Source of the DNA: Paracoccus aminophilus JCM 7686
GTDB lineage: Bacteria; Pseudomonadota; Alphaproteobacteria; Rhodobacterales; Rhodobacteraceae
Reading direction: 5' to 3'
Assembly (NCBI RefSeq): GCF_000444995.1
Contig: NC_022041.1
Coordinates: forward strand, 1 to 64,000
Length of the DNA: 64,000 bases
Numbering within the stretch: the stretch's first letter is position 1; the number at the start of each line of letters is the position of its first letter. Of the stretch, positions 45,121-54,274 are shown piece after piece. Below the pieces are notes generated by a model. The model had not been told where the DNA came from, ran no database searches, and worked only from the letters and a program-made list of their open reading frames with translations. Both the position numbers and the translations under genes were made by a program.

Positions 45121-46635
45121 ATGGGTTGGACACCAAAGGGAACGCATCTGATCGCAGGCGAGTGGCTGGGCGGCGCGGAGCAATTCCGCTCGACGCCCGC
45201 GCATGGCCCGGCGCATGACTTCGCGCTTGGCTCGGTCGATCTGGTTGATCGCGCCTGCGCCGCCGCCGAAGAGGCCTTCTGGGACTATGGCTGGACCAGC
45301 CGGGCGGCGCGCGCGGATTTTCTCGACGCCATCGCCGATGAGATCGAGGCCCGCGCCGAGGCGATCACCGAGATCGGCACGCAGGAAACCGGCCTGCCCG
45401 CCGCGCGGTTGCAAGGCGAGCGGGGCCGCACCACCGGCCAGCTGCGGCTGTTCGCCGATCATATCCGCAAGGGCGATTATCTTGACCGGCGGGTCGATGC
45501 GGCGCTGCCCGATCGCCAGCCCGCGCCCCGGCCCGAGATCCGCATGATCGAACGTCCGATTGGTCCGGTCGCGGTTTTTGGTGCCTCGAACTTCCCGCTC
45601 GCCTTCTCGACGGCGGGCGGCGATACGGCGGCGGCTTTGGCTGCGGGCTGTCCGGTCGTGGTGAAGGGCCATCCCGCCCATCCCGGCACGGCCGAGATCA
45701 TTGCCGAGGCCGTGCTGGCCGCAATCGACAAGACCGGGATGCCGAATGGCACCTTCAGTCTGGTGCAGGACGGCGGCGCGGCGGTCGGGGCGGCGCTGGT
45801 CCAGCATCCGCTGATCAAGGCGGTGGGCTTTACCGGCTCGCTGGCCGGGGGGCGCGCGCTCTTTGATCTCTGTGCTGCGCGACCCGAGCCGATCCCCTTT
45901 TTCGGCGAGCTTGGCTCGGTCAATCCGATGTTCCTGCTGCCTGAAGCGATGAAGGCGCGGGCCGAGGATCTGGGCAAGGGCTGGGCCGGGTCTCTGACCA
46001 TGGGCGCGGGCCAGTTCTGCACCAATCCGGGCATTTCGGTGGTGCTCGATGGCGCCGATGCCGACCGCTATACCGCCAGCGCCAAAGCCGCGCTGGAGGC
46101 GGTCGCGCCGCAAACCATGCTGACCGAGGGCATTGCCAAGGCCTATCAGGCGGGCAAGGCTCGGTTCGAGGCGCGCAATTCGGTGAAGCCGGTCCTGACG
46201 ACGGAGCAGGCCGGGCGCGAGGCCAGTCCGAACCTCTATGAGACGACCGGCGCGAATTACCTGCAAGATCATAGCCTTGGCGAAGAGGTCTTCGGACCTC
46301 TGGGGCTGATCGTGCGCGTGGGCTCGGTCGCGGAAATGGTGACGCTGGCGCGCGGCTTCGAGGGCCAACTGACCGCGACCATCCAGATGGAGCCGGGCGA
46401 TCTGGCCGATGCGCAAAAGCTTCTGCCGGTGCTGGAGCGCAAGGCGGGCCGGGTGCTGGTCAATGGCTTCCCGACCGGCGTCGAGGTGGTCGATGCCATG
46501 GTCCATGGCGGGCCCTATCCGGCCTCGACCAATTTCGGCGCGACCAGCGTCGGCACTTTGGCGATCCGCCGCTTCCTGCGCCCGGTCAGCTATCAGAACC
46601 TGCCTACAGAGCTTCTGCCCGAAGACCTGCGCTGA
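45121..46635 (+). CDS. Alpha-ketoglutarate semialdehyde (2,5-dioxovalerate) dehydrogenase
   Basis: 504-residue NAD(P)-dependent aldehyde dehydrogenase. HLIAGEWLGGAEQFRS at the N-terminus, FTGSLAGGRALFDLCAARPEPIPFFGELGSVNP and the catalytic GAGQFCTNPG fit the 2,5-dioxovalerate dehydrogenase subgroup used in uronate, pentose or hydroxyproline catabolism. The start at 45121 follows AGGGCAGGAC; the frame open from 44872 runs antisense to ugd. It stands alone in the plus direction; its substrate assignment is by family resemblance. Confidence 0.83.
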   Translation: MGWTPKGTHLIAGEWLGGAEQFRSTPAHGPAHDFALGSVDLVDRACAAAEEAFWDYGWTSRAARADFLDAIADEIEARAEAITEIGTQETGLPAARLQGERGRTTGQLRLFADHIRKGDYLDRRVDAALPDRQPAPRPEIRMIERPIGPVAVFGASNFPLAFSTAGGDTAAALAAGCPVVVKGHPAHPGTAEIIAEAVLAAIDKTGMPNGTFSLVQDGGAAVGAALVQHPLIKAVGFTGSLAGGRALFDLCAARPEPIPFFGELGSVNPMFLLPEAMKARAEDLGKGWAGSLTMGAGQFCTNPGISVVLDGADADRYTASAKAALEAVAPQTMLTEGIAKAYQAGKARFEARNSVKPVLTTEQAGREASPNLYETTGANYLQDHSLGEEVFGPLGLIVRVGSVAEMVTLARGFEGQLTATIQMEPGDLADAQKLLPVLERKAGRVLVNGFPTGVEVVDAMVHGGPYPASTNFGATSVGTLAIRRFLRPVSYQNLPTELLPEDLR

Positions 46636-46689
46636 TCTGGCGTTCAGCGAAAGGGGGCGCGCACAGGAAAGCGCGCCTCTTTCGCGGCG

Positions 46690-46911
46690 CTAGAGCTTCG
46701 TCGCGATGCTGGTCACGGCCTGCAAATTGCCGAGGGTCTGGCGATTGGCCTGACGCGCCTCGGAGGCCTCTTTCTGCATACAGGCCGCTTTTTCCGGCGT
46801 GCCGTTCTTGAAGCCATAGGCCGCGCAGGTCGCCGCGTATCGCGACATGGATTGCTGCGGCGACTCGCAAGCGGCGAGGGCAAGGACAACCAGCAACAGG
46901 GTCTTTTTCAT
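46690..46911 (-). CDS. Small lipoprotein of unknown function
   Basis: 73 residues. MKKTLLLVVLALAAC gives a clear signal and lipobox with Cys at residue 15. Two further cysteines follow (TCAAYGF, AACMQKEA). The start is the ATG at 46911 rather than 46923, which would precede the Lys-rich signal start. It converges with the aldehyde dehydrogenase. Confidence 0.72.
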   Translation of the reverse strand: MKKTLLLVVLALAACESPQQSMSRYAATCAAYGFKNGTPEKAACMQKEASEARQANRQTLGNLQAVTSIATKL

Positions 46912-46994
46912 CGCAAACTCCATCTGCCTCTCGCAACTGTGTCGCGGGAGGCTGTGGTGATCAAGACCCGATCAAGACCGGATGCGGGGCGCCT

Positions 46995-47783
46995 CTAGCG
47001 CCAGCCGGTGGGCGCCGAGGGGATCGGGCTGGCCTCGACCTTGCGCAGCAGCGCGATCATCGCGTCAATCTGGTGATCGCAGATCGCGCGGCCCTTGTCG
47101 GCGGTCGAGTCCGCCGCGTCGCCGACCGTGCCCGAGGCGTGCAGATCGGCCGAGATCCAGCCATAAGACACCGGGCCGATCGGGCTGATCAGGCTGTCCT
47201 CGGCGCTCGAGATAAAATTCTCGGCCTTGGACATATCGACCAGCTCGGGGTGGAAGGCCAGCATCAGCGAGGTTTCGTCATCGCCGCCGTGGATGCCGTA
47301 TTTCGCCTGCCTTTCCGAGAACGAGCCCTCGGGCGCGCCAAAGCCCATCCACTGGCATTTCACCGCCAGCATTCCGGCCTGCACCCGCAGCTCTCGCGTG
47401 AGGATCGAGACCAGATCGAGATTGCCGCCATGGCTGTTCACGACCACGATCTTTTTGACGCCCGCCCGCGCGACCGAGAGGCCGATCTGCGTCCAGGCCG
47501 CCAGCGCAGTCGGGGCATCGAGCGTCAGCGTGCCCGCCGCCCAAAGATGCTCGGTCGATTTACCGACGGCCTGCGCGGGCAGGATGCGGATGTCGAGATC
47601 CTCGGGGCATTTCTCACGCAGGCGCTTCAGCATCCCTTCGGCGATCAGCGTATCGGTGCCGACCGGCAGATGGGGGCCGTGCTGCTCGATCGCGCAGGTC
47701 GGCAGGATCGCGATGGTCTTCATCGGGTCGAGACCGGCGAATTCCGGGGCGCGGAAATCGGCCCAGTTGAAGCGGCGAGTCAT
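46995..47783 (-). CDS. Creatininase family amidohydrolase
   Basis: 262-residue creatininase-fold metal hydrolase. EQHGPHLPVGTDTLIAEG, VVNSHGGNLDLVSIL and IHGGDDETSLMLAFHPELV provide the expected metal ligands. The family opens cyclic amides (creatinine) or deformylates aminopyrimidines (ArfB). It is the last gene of a seven-gene operon and overlaps the reductase gene (ATGA). The substrate is not known, but a ring-opening amide hydrolysis fits the neighbours. Confidence 0.85.
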   Translation of the reverse strand: MTRRFNWADFRAPEFAGLDPMKTIAILPTCAIEQHGPHLPVGTDTLIAEGMLKRLREKCPEDLDIRILPAQAVGKSTEHLWAAGTLTLDAPTALAAWTQIGLSVARAGVKKIVVVNSHGGNLDLVSILTRELRVQAGMLAVKCQWMGFGAPEGSFSERQAKYGIHGGDDETSLMLAFHPELVDMSKAENFISSAEDSLISPIGPVSYGWISADLHASGTVGDAADSTADKGRAICDHQIDAMIALLRKVEASPIPSAPTGWR

Positions 47784-48397
47784 GTCTTTTCCTTCTTCAA
47801 AGGCGCGAGCAGGCGGGTCATGGCGCGGTCCACCCGTTTGAGGTGGCGCTTGCGGCTGCGCGGGGTCGAGCTGTCCATTTTGTAATGCGCCGCAAAGATG
47901 CTGCGGCGCTGCGGGGCGCAAAGATAGCCGACGCCGCGCAGCAAGGTGCGCCGTCCCGGTGCGCCGACCAGCGCGGTCAACCAGCGACTGGCGCCGCAGG
48001 TGGTGAAGACGCCGATCCGGGTGATCTGGGTCAGGCCGGGGCGGATGTCCTTGTTTTGTGCGTCGGGCATCAGAAAGGCCGCCTCGGGCAAAAGCACGCG
48101 GTCGAGCCAGCCTTTCAGCATGGCGGGCAGGCCATACCACCAGGTCGGATAGGTGAAGATCAGCGTGTCGCACCAAGCCAGCGCGGCCACGTGATCTTCG
48201 ACCCCCGAACGGTTCGCGGGCGCGTCCAGATAGCCGCGCCACTCCGGCCCCGAGAGCACCGGATCAAAGCCCTGCGCGTAAAGATCCATCACCCGGATCT
48301 CGGCTCCGGCCCGGGTAAGGTGATCCAGTACCCGGTCGCGGACGGCCGCGGTGAAGCTTTCGGCCTCCGGGTGGCAATGGATCACCAAGGCCTTCAT
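47780..48397 (-). CDS. NAD(P)H dehydrogenase (quinone)-like flavodoxin-fold reductase
   Basis: 205-residue flavoprotein of the NQO1/MdaB type. ALVIHCHPEAESFTAAVRDRVLDHL is the phosphate-binding start. FTYPTWWYGLPAMLKGWLDRVL is the family signature. It overlaps the FAD oxidase gene upstream and the creatininase gene downstream. It may supply reduced flavin or recycle a quinone acceptor for the pathway. The start at 48397 overlaps the upstream stop (ATGA). Confidence 0.85.
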   Translation of the reverse strand: MKALVIHCHPEAESFTAAVRDRVLDHLTRAGAEIRVMDLYAQGFDPVLSGPEWRGYLDAPANRSGVEDHVAALAWCDTLIFTYPTWWYGLPAMLKGWLDRVLLPEAAFLMPDAQNKDIRPGLTQITRIGVFTTCGASRWLTALVGAPGRRTLLRGVGYLCAPQRRSIFAAHYKMDSSTPRSRKRHLKRVDRAMTRLLAPLKKEKT

Positions 48398-49785
48398 GCG
48401 CGGCGCAGGCCCGGATAGGCATACATCGTCTTGAAGTCCCAGTTCGGATCCTCCCAAGCGATCATCTTGCCGGGGTTGAGGATGCCTTTGGGATCGGCCT
48501 CGCGCTTGAAGTTGAGCTGACGGTCATCGACGATCTGACGCCCACCTTCTTCCAGCGTGTAGCGATGCGGGTTGAAGATCATGCAGCCCATATCCTCGTG
48601 GATCTGGACGATTTCGTTCAGCCGCTCTTCGGTCGTGAACCGCACCAAGGTCAGCCCCGCCGCCGTCATCACCCCGTTTTCCTTGAGGAATTCGATGTGC
48701 TGGATCAGCTCGTCACCGAAATGCGCGCGGATCGCGTCGATCTTGTCGAGGAAACCCTCACCGGCATAGCGGACCTGAAGATAGGTGATCTCGGGCTCAA
48801 CCTTCAGCGCGCGCAACGTCGTGTGGTTCCAGCCATATTCATAGGCCGGGCCGGGGTCGCGCGGCCAGTCGTTGGCATCGCTGCGATAGATCAGCTTCGC
48901 CTCGGGGTCATGGCCAAGGAAGGTCAGGAAACCGTCCATCGACTGCGGCGCGATCATCAGAGCGATCACTGAATCCGTCTCGGAGACATGGTCCTTGAAG
49001 CGCTGGAAATAGCGCGCGGCAATCGGCGCCTCGCAAACCGTGTCGAGCTTCATCGCGATCCCGTCTTGCAGCGAGATCTGATGCGCGAGCCGGCTCGCCT
49101 TGGCGAAATCGGGATGGGTCACGAAGACATGGACCCAGTCATAAGCGGGCGCGAGCGGCAGCTCGATTTCGGTGACGATGCCGTTGGTGCCGTAAGCATG
49201 GCTGACGCGGGCGAGGTCCTCGCCGGTGAAGTCCAGAACGCGCGGCTCGGCCTCGGCGGTGACGACGCGGATGCGGATGATATTGCCGTAATCGCGCAGC
49301 ACGCCCCAGCGGACCGAGCCAACCCCGCCCGAGCCGCCGCAGATGAAGCCACCGATGGTCGCGGTCGCGGCGGTCGAGGGCGTCATGCGCAGCTCTTGGC
49401 CGGAATGCGCGCGGGTCTGGCGGTCGAGATCGCGGATGACCAGCCCCGGCTCGACCACGATGCGGCCGGGGGCGATCTCATGGATCTTGTTCATGTTCTG
49501 CATATGCAGGATGCAGCCGCCTTTCAGCGGCATGGCCTGACCGTAATTGCCGGTCCCCGCGCCGCGCACCGTGACCGGCACGTCATGGGCGTGACAGATG
49601 CGCAGAACCTCGATGACCTCGTCCTGCGAGCGCGGCATGACCACGAAATCGGCACAAACCCCGTCGAGGCGATCCTTCAGGACCGGCGAATACCAGAAGA
49701 AATCCCGGCTTTTCGCCTTCACCGAGGGCGGGTTGTCGTCGATGTCGAGATGGGCGAGGGCGGCTTTGGCGGCGTCGATGTTCAT
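48394..49785 (-). CDS. FAD-linked oxidase (GlcD / vanillyl-alcohol oxidase fold)
   Basis: 463-residue oxidase or dehydrogenase with an N-terminal PCMH-type FAD domain (VPVTVRGAGTGNYGQAMPLKGG, then TATIGGFICGGSGGVGSVRWG) and a C-terminal domain ending ADPKGILNPGKMIAW, as in glycolate or lactate dehydrogenases. The exact substrate is unknown. The start at 49785 overlaps the amidohydrolase stop; a frame to 49899 is spurious. Part of the seven-gene operon. Confidence 0.85.
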   Translation of the reverse strand: MNIDAAKAALAHLDIDDNPPSVKAKSRDFFWYSPVLKDRLDGVCADFVVMPRSQDEVIEVLRICHAHDVPVTVRGAGTGNYGQAMPLKGGCILHMQNMNKIHEIAPGRIVVEPGLVIRDLDRQTRAHSGQELRMTPSTAATATIGGFICGGSGGVGSVRWGVLRDYGNIIRIRVVTAEAEPRVLDFTGEDLARVSHAYGTNGIVTEIELPLAPAYDWVHVFVTHPDFAKASRLAHQISLQDGIAMKLDTVCEAPIAARYFQRFKDHVSETDSVIALMIAPQSMDGFLTFLGHDPEAKLIYRSDANDWPRDPGPAYEYGWNHTTLRALKVEPEITYLQVRYAGEGFLDKIDAIRAHFGDELIQHIEFLKENGVMTAAGLTLVRFTTEERLNEIVQIHEDMGCMIFNPHRYTLEEGGRQIVDDRQLNFKREADPKGILNPGKMIAWEDPNWDFKTMYAYPGLRRA

Positions 49786-51071
49786 GGGCAATCCATCAGA
49801 TGGTCGAGTTCGGCGTAATCGGGCAGGGTGCGGTCGATCTGGCGACCGTCCCGGATCACGATCCGGTCGGATTGGGGGCGGGCAAAAAGCTCGGTCCAAG
49901 AGCGGGCGCGGCAGATCACCAGATCCGCAGGCGCCCCGGGGGCAAGGCTCGGCGCGGCAAAGCCTGCGGCTTTGGCCGGATTGGTCAGGAAGGCGTGGCT
50001 CCAGTCGCTGCGCGAATGGTCAAGATGCGCGATCCGGGTCGCCTCGCGCATGACCTCGATCATGTCGAGATCGCCGTAGGCATAGAAGGGGTCGCGGGTG
50101 TTGTCCGAAGCGAAGCTCACATTGATCCCGCGCGCCGCCATCTCATGGACCAGCGTGACGCCCCGCCAGCGCGGGGTGCGCGCAGGCGCGGTCTGGGCCA
50201 CGCGATCTTGCAGGTAAAGGTTGCACATCGGCAGGCTGACGACATGCAACCCCGCCTTGGCGACCAGATCGAGCGTGCGCAGGGCCTCGGCCTCGGGCTG
50301 GACCGCCAGCGAGCAGCAATGGCCGACCGTCACCGGCGCGTCGAAGCCGGTTTCCAGCACGATCTCGGCAATCTCGCGCAGGGTCGCGACCGAGGCATCG
50401 CCGGTTTCATCGGTGTGGAAATCGGCATGAAGCCCGCGATTGGCGGCATGGGCGAAGAAGGCGCGCAGCCGGTCGCGGATCTGCGCATCGGGGAAGGTGA
50501 CGCAGCCCAGAACCGAGCCGGTTTGCGCGACGAGATCCGCCAGCGCGCCGAAATCGCCGCCATTGTAGGGATCAATCAGGTCGATCGTCGTCAGGCAGGC
50601 CGCTTGCAGGTCGATCCGGCCCGCCCATTCCTCGCGCAGTTTGACGAATTCGCCAAAGCTGATCTCGGCCTGCGGCGGGATCGCGTCGAGATGGGTGCGG
50701 ATCGCGCGGGTGCCATGCGCATAGGCAGAGCGCAGCGCGAAATCCATGCGCGCCCGCACATCGGCACCCGACCAGTTCGCGGTGCGGTCGGCATCGACGG
50801 TCGTCAGCGCCCCCATAAAGCTGCCGTCCGGGTTGGAGGCACGGGGCCAGATATGGCCCTTGTCGAGATGGGTGTGCATGTCGATGAAAGCGGGAAAGAC
50901 CATCGCGCGGTTCATCTCGACCACCGGCAAGGTGGGATCGGGGGCCGCGATCTTGCCGTCGCGGATCGTCAGATCAATCTGCGCCAGATCTCCGGGTTCG
51001 CCGATCAGACAGGCGGGGACGGTCAGGCCTTTCAGCGTGACCGCGCCTTGCGGAAGTGTCCGGAAATCCAT
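49782..51071 (-). CDS. Cytosine-deaminase-like amidohydrolase
   Basis: 429-residue metal-dependent amidohydrolase. HTHLDKGHIWPR carries the first metal ligands, HADFHTDETGD and VTVGHCCSLAV the next, and FASDNTRDPFYAYGDLDMIEVM the catalytic Asp, as in cytosine/creatinine/isoguanine deaminases. It probably deaminates a nitrogen ring. ATG 51071 overlaps the permease stop; a GTG at 51074 is a possible alternative start. Confidence 0.85.
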   Translation of the reverse strand: MDFRTLPQGAVTLKGLTVPACLIGEPGDLAQIDLTIRDGKIAAPDPTLPVVEMNRAMVFPAFIDMHTHLDKGHIWPRASNPDGSFMGALTTVDADRTANWSGADVRARMDFALRSAYAHGTRAIRTHLDAIPPQAEISFGEFVKLREEWAGRIDLQAACLTTIDLIDPYNGGDFGALADLVAQTGSVLGCVTFPDAQIRDRLRAFFAHAANRGLHADFHTDETGDASVATLREIAEIVLETGFDAPVTVGHCCSLAVQPEAEALRTLDLVAKAGLHVVSLPMCNLYLQDRVAQTAPARTPRWRGVTLVHEMAARGINVSFASDNTRDPFYAYGDLDMIEVMREATRIAHLDHSRSDWSHAFLTNPAKAAGFAAPSLAPGAPADLVICRARSWTELFARPQSDRIVIRDGRQIDRTLPDYAELDHLMDCP

Positions 51072-51913
51072 CACATTTCCCTTTTGATCGCGCTTTCATG
51101 CCATTTGCGCAGTGCCAGATGTGAAATCAGCGAGAGCACGGCAAAGATCATCACGCCCAGCAATGCGATCAGCACGAGGGCCGCGAACATGCGCGGAATA
51201 TTGAGGCGATAGCTCGCTTCGAGGATGCGGAAAGCCAGCCCCGAGCCGATGCCGCCGGTGCCCGCGACATATTCCGCGACCACGGCGCCGATCAGCGAGA
51301 GACCGCCCGCAATGCGCAGACCGCCGAGGAAATAGGGCAAAGCCGAGGGCAGTTGCAGGTGGATCAGCCTTTGCCAGCGGTTCGCGCCATAGATGCGGTA
51401 GAGGTCCGAGAGGTTGTGATCGACCGAGCGCAGGCCAAGCGTCGTGTTCGACAGGATCGGGAAAAAGGCCACGATCCAGGCGCAGAGCAAGAGCCCCGCC
51501 ATCTTGTTCTCGACATAGATGAAGATCAGCGGCGCAATCGCCACGACCGGCGTCACCTGCAAGATGACCGCGAAGGGATAGAAGGACATCTCGGCCCATC
51601 GGCTGAGGCTGAAGAGCACCGCAAGCCCGACGCCGCCGATGATCGCGACGGCCAGCGCCATCAGCGTGATCTTCATCGTGACCAGCGCGGCGGGGCCAAG
51701 AATGGCCCAGTCCTTAACAAGAGTTTGTAGAACGAGCCCCGGGCTTGGCAAGATATAGTGGGGGATCTTGTACCAAGCCACAACGCGGTCCCAGAGCACC
51801 AGCGCGATGACAAGGGCCAGAACCGGCATGAGCCAGCGCCCGATCTTCTCGGCGCGCTTGCGCCGCATCCGGGCGGCTTCTTCGGGGTCGATGGCGGAGG
51901 AAAGATCGGTCAC
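51071..51913 (-). CDS. ABC permease for an unknown nitrogen compound
   Basis: 280-residue permease of the SsuC/ThiX type. Six hydrophobic segments follow a charged N-terminal 25 residues. The EAA-type loop is GANRWQRLIHLQLPSALPYFLGGLRIAGG. It lies between its ATPase and the amidohydrolase, with four-base overlap to the former. Confidence 0.87.
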   Translation of the reverse strand: MTDLSSAIDPEEAARMRRKRAEKIGRWLMPVLALVIALVLWDRVVAWYKIPHYILPSPGLVLQTLVKDWAILGPAALVTMKITLMALAVAIIGGVGLAVLFSLSRWAEMSFYPFAVILQVTPVVAIAPLIFIYVENKMAGLLLCAWIVAFFPILSNTTLGLRSVDHNLSDLYRIYGANRWQRLIHLQLPSALPYFLGGLRIAGGLSLIGAVVAEYVAGTGGIGSGLAFRILEASYRLNIPRMFAALVLIALLGVMIFAVLSLISHLALRKWHESAIKREM

Positions 51914-52689
51914 GCCTGTTCTCCCATAGCGTCAGAAAGCGCATCCGAGGCCGCGCGGCAGAGCGCCGCATATTCGGCCGAGGTGCGGAAGTCTTCGTCG
52001 CGCGGTCCCTCCACATCGACGCGCAGCTCATGGGCGACGCGACCGGGGCGGGGGGCCATGACCACGATGCGGTTGGACAGGAACACGCTTTCAAAGACCG
52101 AATGGGTCACGAAAATCACCGTGCAATTCAGGGTCTTTTGCAGATCCATCAGATCGCGGTTCATCTTGTTGCGGGTGATCTCGTCCAGCGCGGCGAAGGG
52201 CTCGTCCATCAGGATCAGCCGCGGTTTCGTCACCAGCGCACGGGCGATCGAGACCCGCATTTTCATCCCGCCGGAAAGCTCGCGCGGATAGGAATTCGCG
52301 AAGTTTTCCAACCCGACCATCTTGAGCGCATCATGAATCTGGGCCTCGACATCGCCGAATTTCACGCCGCGTAGCCGCATCGGCAGCCAGACGTTCTTGG
52401 CGACCGTGGCCCAGGGCATCAGCGTTGCTTCCTGAAAGACGACACCGAGGTCTCCGGCCTGCTGGCTGCCCTCCCATTGCACGCGACCGGCGGTCGGATG
52501 CATCAGCCCGGCGATCAGCCGCAAGGCGGTCGATTTCCCGCAGCCCGACGGGCCGAGCAGCGAGATGAAATCGCCCTGCCGGACGGTGAGGTTCATGTCC
52601 TTGAGCGCGGTGACGCCCCCGGCGAACACCTTGCTGACCCCCTCCATCCGCAGGACGGTGGGGGCCGTCATATCGCTTGCCTGTGTCAT
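51910..52689 (-). CDS. ABC ATPase for an unknown nitrogen compound
   Basis: 259-residue ATPase of the nitrate/sulfonate/taurine importer class. Walker A LLGPSGCGKST, Q-loop VVFQEATLMPW, signature LSGGMKMR, Walker B LILMDEPFAALD and H-loop VTHSVFE are all present. It directly follows the binding-protein gene and overlaps the permease. Confidence 0.9.
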   Translation of the reverse strand: MTQASDMTAPTVLRMEGVSKVFAGGVTALKDMNLTVRQGDFISLLGPSGCGKSTALRLIAGLMHPTAGRVQWEGSQQAGDLGVVFQEATLMPWATVAKNVWLPMRLRGVKFGDVEAQIHDALKMVGLENFANSYPRELSGGMKMRVSIARALVTKPRLILMDEPFAALDEITRNKMNRDLMDLQKTLNCTVIFVTHSVFESVFLSNRIVVMAPRPGRVAHELRVDVEGPRDEDFRTSAEYAALCRAASDALSDAMGEQA

Positions 52690-53682
52690 TTACTTCTTCA
52701 GATCCAGTCCGACGCCCTTGCCGACGAATTGCAGCGTATAGGCCTGTGAGTAATCGAGATCGGCCGGGACCAGCTCGGCCTTGACCATCTTGTCGTAGAA
52801 ATCCTTGATCCGGGTTTCGGTCATCACGCCGATGCCTTTTTCCAGCGTGTCGCCGGAATCGACAATGCCGTTGTCTTTCAATGCCTTGATCGAGAAGGCG
52901 ATCTGTTCATCGGTCAGATCCGGGTTGTCGGCTTTGATCTTTTCGATGGCTTTGGAATTGTCGCCGTAAAGGTAGTTATACCAGCCCTTGGCGGTGCCAT
53001 CGACGAAGCACTGAACCACCTCGGGTTTCGAGGCGACGGTGTCCGCCATGGCTTCGATGATCGTCGAATAGGTCGACCAGCCGGCATCGGCGAGCAGCTG
53101 GACATCGGGTTTGAAGCCGGCCTCTTTCTCGATCATCAGCGGCTCGGAAGAGATGAAGCCCTGAATGGCGCTGTCTTCGTTCTGGATGAAGGGCGCGACG
53201 TTGAACGTATAGACCTCGCGCTGTTCGTCGGTGAAGCCGAAGTCCTTCTTCATCCATTGGTAAAAGGTCGCGAAGCCCTCGTCAGAGATCATCAGCTTGA
53301 GATTTTTCAGATCCTCGAAGGTCTTGGCCTTGCCGGGATGGGCGAGGATGACCTGCGGGTCTTTCTGGAAGACACCCATGACCGCCACGACCGGCACGTT
53401 TTCCGCCGCCGAGCTGAAGGTCCCGAGCAGGTTGCCCGCCATGTTGAAGTCGATCTTGCCCGCCAGCATCATCGCGCGGTTGTTCACCTGCGGGCCGCCC
53501 GGCACGATGGTCACGTCAAGGCCGCAAGCCGCATAGGTGCCGTCCACGACCGCCTGATAATAGCCGCCATGCTCCGCCTGAGCGACCCAGTTGGTGCCGA
53601 ATTTCACGGCTTCATTCGCGCTGGCGCCGGTGGCGATCAGGCCGAAGGTTGTGCTCAGGGAAATGAGGATGTGGCGAGGCAT
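52690..53682 (-). CDS. NMT1/THI5-like periplasmic substrate-binding protein
   Basis: 330-residue secreted binding protein (signal peptide TGASANEA). GTNWVAQAEHGGYYQAVVDGTYAACGLDVTIVPGG and NNRAMMLAGKIDFNM place it in the pyrimidine/nitrate/taurine-binding class. It is the first gene of the operon. A frame to 53709 gives an unlikely start; 53682 (MPRHILISL) gives a proper signal peptide. The ligand could be a pyrimidine-like ring given the downstream hydrolases. Confidence 0.88.
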   Translation of the reverse strand: MPRHILISLSTTFGLIATGASANEAVKFGTNWVAQAEHGGYYQAVVDGTYAACGLDVTIVPGGPQVNNRAMMLAGKIDFNMAGNLLGTFSSAAENVPVVAVMGVFQKDPQVILAHPGKAKTFEDLKNLKLMISDEGFATFYQWMKKDFGFTDEQREVYTFNVAPFIQNEDSAIQGFISSEPLMIEKEAGFKPDVQLLADAGWSTYSTIIEAMADTVASKPEVVQCFVDGTAKGWYNYLYGDNSKAIEKIKADNPDLTDEQIAFSIKALKDNGIVDSGDTLEKGIGVMTETRIKDFYDKMVKAELVPADLDYSQAYTLQFVGKGVGLDLKK

Positions 53683-53878
53683 GACGGCTCCTGCTGTTGG
53701 GTGACGCAAGGTTGCGATGATTTTTTCGGGTTTCTAGCAACTTGTTTAGACGAATCGCAACGCGAGCGACATCTTCCTTTCGTTCTTCCCACCAAAAAGA
53801 GGCAATTTCCTCAGGATAGAGGAGACGGGCCGGGGCGCCGTCTTGACCGCGAACCCGGCTCTGACGCAGGATCGCGCC
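53683..53878. promoter_or_regulatory. Divergent control region of the seven-gene operon and the RidA-HAD pair
   Basis: 196 bases without a gene. An exact eight-base inverted pair, GTTGCGAT at 53711-53718 and ATCGCAAC at 53754-53761, is spaced 43 bases apart (about four helical turns). A third half-site CGCAA at 53705-53709 faces the first across two bases. An AT-rich core lies between. This resembles a two-operator site for one regulator controlling both directions. No regulator gene is adjacent. Confidence 0.5.
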
Positions 53879-54274
53879 ATGAAAGCGCTTGCCCCTTCCT
53901 CGATTTCCGCCCCCTTCGGTCGCTATTCGCATGGCGTCGCTCTGGACGGTCCGGGTCGCCTTGTCGCGACCTCGGGCCAGCTCGCCTTGCGCGCCGATGG
54001 CACGGTGCCGGAGGGCGCCTATGCGCAGGCGCGGCAATGCTTTGCCAATTGCACCGCCATTCTCGCCGAGGCCGGTTTCGGCCCTGCGGATGCGGTGCGG
54101 ATCAATGCTTTCGTCACCGATCGGTCGCATTTCCCCGATTATATGCGGGCGCGGGATGAATGGTTGTCCGAGGTCGAGGTGCTGCCCGCCTCGACATTGG
54201 TGATCGTCGTCGGTTTCACCCGGCCTGAATTTCTCGTTGAAGTCGAAGTCACCGCATTCCGGAGCCAGCCATGA
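53879..54274 (+). CDS. RidA family protein
   Basis: 131-residue RidA-fold protein. VATSGQLALRADGTVPEGAYAQARQCFANCTAILAEAGF and LVIVVGFTRPEFLVEVEVTAF fit the family, including the C-terminal Glu. As RutC does in the Rut pyrimidine pathway, it may clear an enamine or aminoacrylate product. It diverges from the seven-gene operon. The start at 53879 is chosen over 53843, which has no better ribosome-binding site. Overlaps the HAD gene (ATGA). Confidence 0.85.
   Translation: MKALAPSSISAPFGRYSHGVALDGPGRLVATSGQLALRADGTVPEGAYAQARQCFANCTAILAEAGFGPADAVRINAFVTDRSHFPDYMRARDEWLSEVEVLPASTLVIVVGFTRPEFLVEVEVTAFRSQP

Noticed and set aside
45010..46506. 498-residue minus-strand frame opposite the aldehyde dehydrogenase
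   Set aside because: Antisense shadow with His/Arg-rich translation and no ribosome-binding site.
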